A stretch of DNA of 64,000 nt from Polyangium sp. y55x31 (lineage in GTDB: Bacteria; Myxococcota_A; Polyangia; Polyangiales; Polyangiaceae): assembly GCF_029946505.1 (NCBI RefSeq), contig NZ_JARZHG010000013.1:1-64000 (forward strand). Reading direction: 5' to 3'. Every line of letters starts with the position of its first letter. Positions within the stretch are counted from its first letter, which is position 1. Of this stretch, positions 62,632 to 64,000 are shown piece after piece. The notes beneath the pieces were generated by a model. The model was given only the letters and a program-made list of their open reading frames with translations, did no database searches and was not told where the DNA came from. Position numbers and translations under genes: made by a program.

Positions 62632-62660
62632 ATGTTCGTCCGGAGCGATGGCAACGTCAA
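62632..62660 (-). promoter_or_regulatory. conserved promoter of repeat lipoprotein copy 2
   Basis: Minus strand TTGACG (62660-62655), 17-bp spacer, GAACAT (62637-62632), matching the element before copy 1. Confidence 0.45.
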
Positions 62661-62687
62661 GCGCGGCCGGCCCAATTTCGGGGGGCG

Positions 62688-63620
62688 TCAATCGTGGAGC
62701 GGCAGGTCGATCCCGTCGCCGTCCTCGGCCACCATCACGGGCGTCCGCTCGTCGAGCTCCTCGCGCGCCTGGCCGAGCAGAATGTCCGGATCCCGATCGT
62801 AACGCGTCGACAGGTGCGTGAGCACGAGCCGCTTCGCGCCCGCGTCGCGCGCCACGATCGCCGCCTCCCGCGCGGTCGCGTGCCGCGTGTCCCGCGCGCG
62901 CGCCTGCTCCTGATCGCCGAACGTCGCCTCGTGCACCAGCACGTCCGCGCCCTCCGCGGCCCGCGTCGTGCCCTCGCAGGGCCGTGTATCGCCGGAAATC
63001 ACGATCCTCCGACCGGGCCGCGCCGGCCCCATCACCTCGCGGGGCGCGATCGTGCGCCCGCCTGGCAGCCGCACCACCTCGCCGCGCTGGAGCTTGCCGA
63101 AGAGCGGACCCTCGGGCACGCCGGCCGCGCGCGCCGCCGCCGGATCGAACCTCCCCGGCCGCGGATCTTCGATGAGCGCGTATCCGATCGACGCAATGCG
63201 GTGGTCCGTCGCGAACGCCTCGATGCGATATCCGTCTCCTCGGAACACCACGTCGCCGGGCTCGGCCTCGGCGATCGTCACGGGCAGGGGCGCGTCGTCG
63301 GCGCCGAGGCGGATCACCTTGGGCAGGAACGTCGCGGCCGTACGAGGGCCGACGAGCGCGAGCGGCTCGGTGCGGCCGAGCATGCCGAGCGTGCGCAGAA
63401 AGCCGATGATGCCGAGGTAATGGTCGGCGTGGAAATGCGTGAAGAACACGGCGTCGAGCGCGAAGCCCGTGCCGTAGCGGATCATCTGCCGCTGCGTGCC
63501 CTCGCCGCAGTCGAAGAGGAAGCTCTGGCCCTCGCGCTTGACGAAGAGACCGGACAGGTTCCGGTGCGCGGTCGGGGCCGCGGCGGAGGTGCCGAGGAAG
63601 GTCAGGCGTAGGCTCGACAT
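62688..63620 (-). CDS. rnz: ribonuclease Z
   Basis: 310 residues, short-form RNase Z (tRNA 3' processing). Metallo-beta-lactamase fold with [16 protein letters not shown], zinc motif [12 protein letters not shown], and [12 protein letters not shown] near the C-terminus, plus [11 protein letters not shown]. Start ATG 63620. The plus-strand frame over the same region is a shadow. Confidence 0.94.
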   Translation of the reverse strand: MSSLRLTFLGTSAAAPTAHRNLSGLFVKREGQSFLFDCGEGTQRQMIRYGTGFALDAVFFTHFHADHYLGIIGFLRTLGMLGRTEPLALVGPRTAATFLPKVIRLGADDAPLPVTIAEAEPGDVVFRGDGYRIEAFATDHRIASIGYALIEDPRPGRFDPAAARAAGVPEGPLFGKLQRGEVVRLPGGRTIAPREVMGPARPGRRIVISGDTRPCEGTTRAAEGADVLVHEATFGDQEQARARDTRHATAREAAIVARDAGAKRLVLTHLSTRYDRDPDILLGQAREELDERTPVMVAEDGDGIDLPLHD

Positions 63621-63703
63621 GGGGGGTTCGGGAGAGGGGTTTGTCTCTGGACCGGCCGGACGAACGTACCACGCGCGCGGGCCCCTGCCATCCCGCGCTT
63701 CGT

Positions 63704-64000
63704 TCACGGTGTGGACGTGATCCGATCCGGGTCGCCGAGGAACTCGAAGTGCATCGTGTCCTCGAGCTTGTCGTGCCCGAGCCAGTAGAAGCCGAATCGC
63801 TCGAAGGTCTCGACCCAGCAGCGCGGCAGCTCCGCGCGCTCGTACGCGGTCGCGCCCTGCTTGCGGCACGCCGGGTGATCCGGGAACGGCTCCACGCAGC
63901 GGCAGCAGGGGTTGCGCTCGGGATCGATGTCGATCGCGATCCCGTAAAGATGGTTCGAGACCTCGCCGTTGTGGAACGTGTTCTTGCCGCGCACGCCGAG
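63704..64000 (-). CDS. M15-family metallopeptidase, partial (5' end beyond the window)
   Basis: The reading frame continues past the right edge; visible C-terminal part is about 98 residues. [16 protein letters not shown] carries the zinc-binding SxHxxGxAxD pattern and [10 protein letters not shown] the catalytic HxE/H region of M15 D-Ala-D-Ala carboxypeptidase/VanY enzymes. Probably acts on peptidoglycan; the start and any signal peptide lie outside the window. Confidence 0.8.
   Translation of the reverse strand, partial: LGVRGKNTFHNGEVSNHLYGIAIDIDPERNPCCRCVEPFPDHPACRKQGATAYERAELPRCWVETFERFGFYWLGHDKLEDTMHFEFLGDPDRITSTP

Noticed and set aside
60088..62802. Long plus-strand open frame of 904 codons across the duplicated lipoproteins
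   Set aside because: It is antisense to two clearly coding minus-strand genes whose cysteine repeats produce stop-free antisense frames at high GC. It has no ribosome-binding site and no recognisable family.
1..64000. tRNA, rRNA or mobile elements
   Set aside because: No cloverleaf-like segment, rRNA signature, transposase or terminal inverted repeats were recognised on reading; a tRNAscan and ISfinder search would be needed to be certain.

Overview
The window is about 70% GC, densely packed, and reads as a chromosomal stretch of a myxobacterium, most likely of the Polyangium/Sorangium branch. The signs are a C-terminal MYXO-CTERM-type anchor, cysteine-rich CGDG...CDDGN repeat lipoproteins, many lipoproteins with Gly/Ser-rich linkers, Ser/Thr kinases paired with an FHA-type sigma-54 activator, and multi-domain FHA, VIT, vWA and STAS proteins. 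I see no rRNA, tRNA, insertion sequence, prophage or CRISPR array. The species is not determinable from the sequence alone.

Layout. 1-9.5 kb: exported proteins, a DedA membrane protein, a cytochrome P450, a Kazal-like lipoprotein, an OmpA-domain lipoprotein and a three-gene secreted-protein operon with a metalloprotease-like member. 9.5-11.6 kb: IlvE and an Smr protein. 11.6-20.3 kb: a complete minus-strand chemosensory operon (CheW, CheR-TPR, CHASE3 receptor, CheW, CheA-REC, CheB, double-receiver regulator), Wsp-like in composition. 20.4-26 kb: a methyltransferase, FtsH and a FG-GAP/MYXO-CTERM surface protein. 26-31 kb: a Ser/Thr kinase, an FHA sigma-54 activator and an AgmX/TonB-like lipoprotein whose upstream region holds a near-consensus -24/-12 promoter and a 20-bp palindrome, which together look like a self-contained signalling module.

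31-41 kb: a glutathione peroxidase-like lipoprotein with an in-frame UGA exactly at the catalytic selenocysteine position followed by a SECIS-like hairpin; a membrane-anchored caspase-fold protein paired with a trypsin-like lipoprotein carrying calcium-loop-like repeats; a vWA lipoprotein operon; and a GMC oxidoreductase. 41-53 kb: FHA-VIT-vWA, LRR, PAS-STAS and a 1659-residue pseudokinase/ATPase/GAF/STAS protein. 53-56.5 kb: an oxidative-stress cluster (cysteine-less Fur-family regulator with a perfect 7-1-7 box, AhpC, AhpD, Dps). 56.6-64 kb: a coiled-coil lipoprotein, a Ser/Thr kinase, a Lys-rich exported protein with a small lipoprotein, two tandem duplicated cysteine-rich lipoproteins, RNase Z and a partial M15 peptidase.

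The items I would follow first are the candidate selenoprotein (30992-31807), the kinase/FHA activator/sigma-54 promoter circuit (26010-30881), the caspase/trypsin pair (32302-36922), a set of genes without ribosome-binding sites whose promoters sit so that transcription would begin at the start codon, and an octamer (GGTTTGTC) present 18 times where about one is expected.
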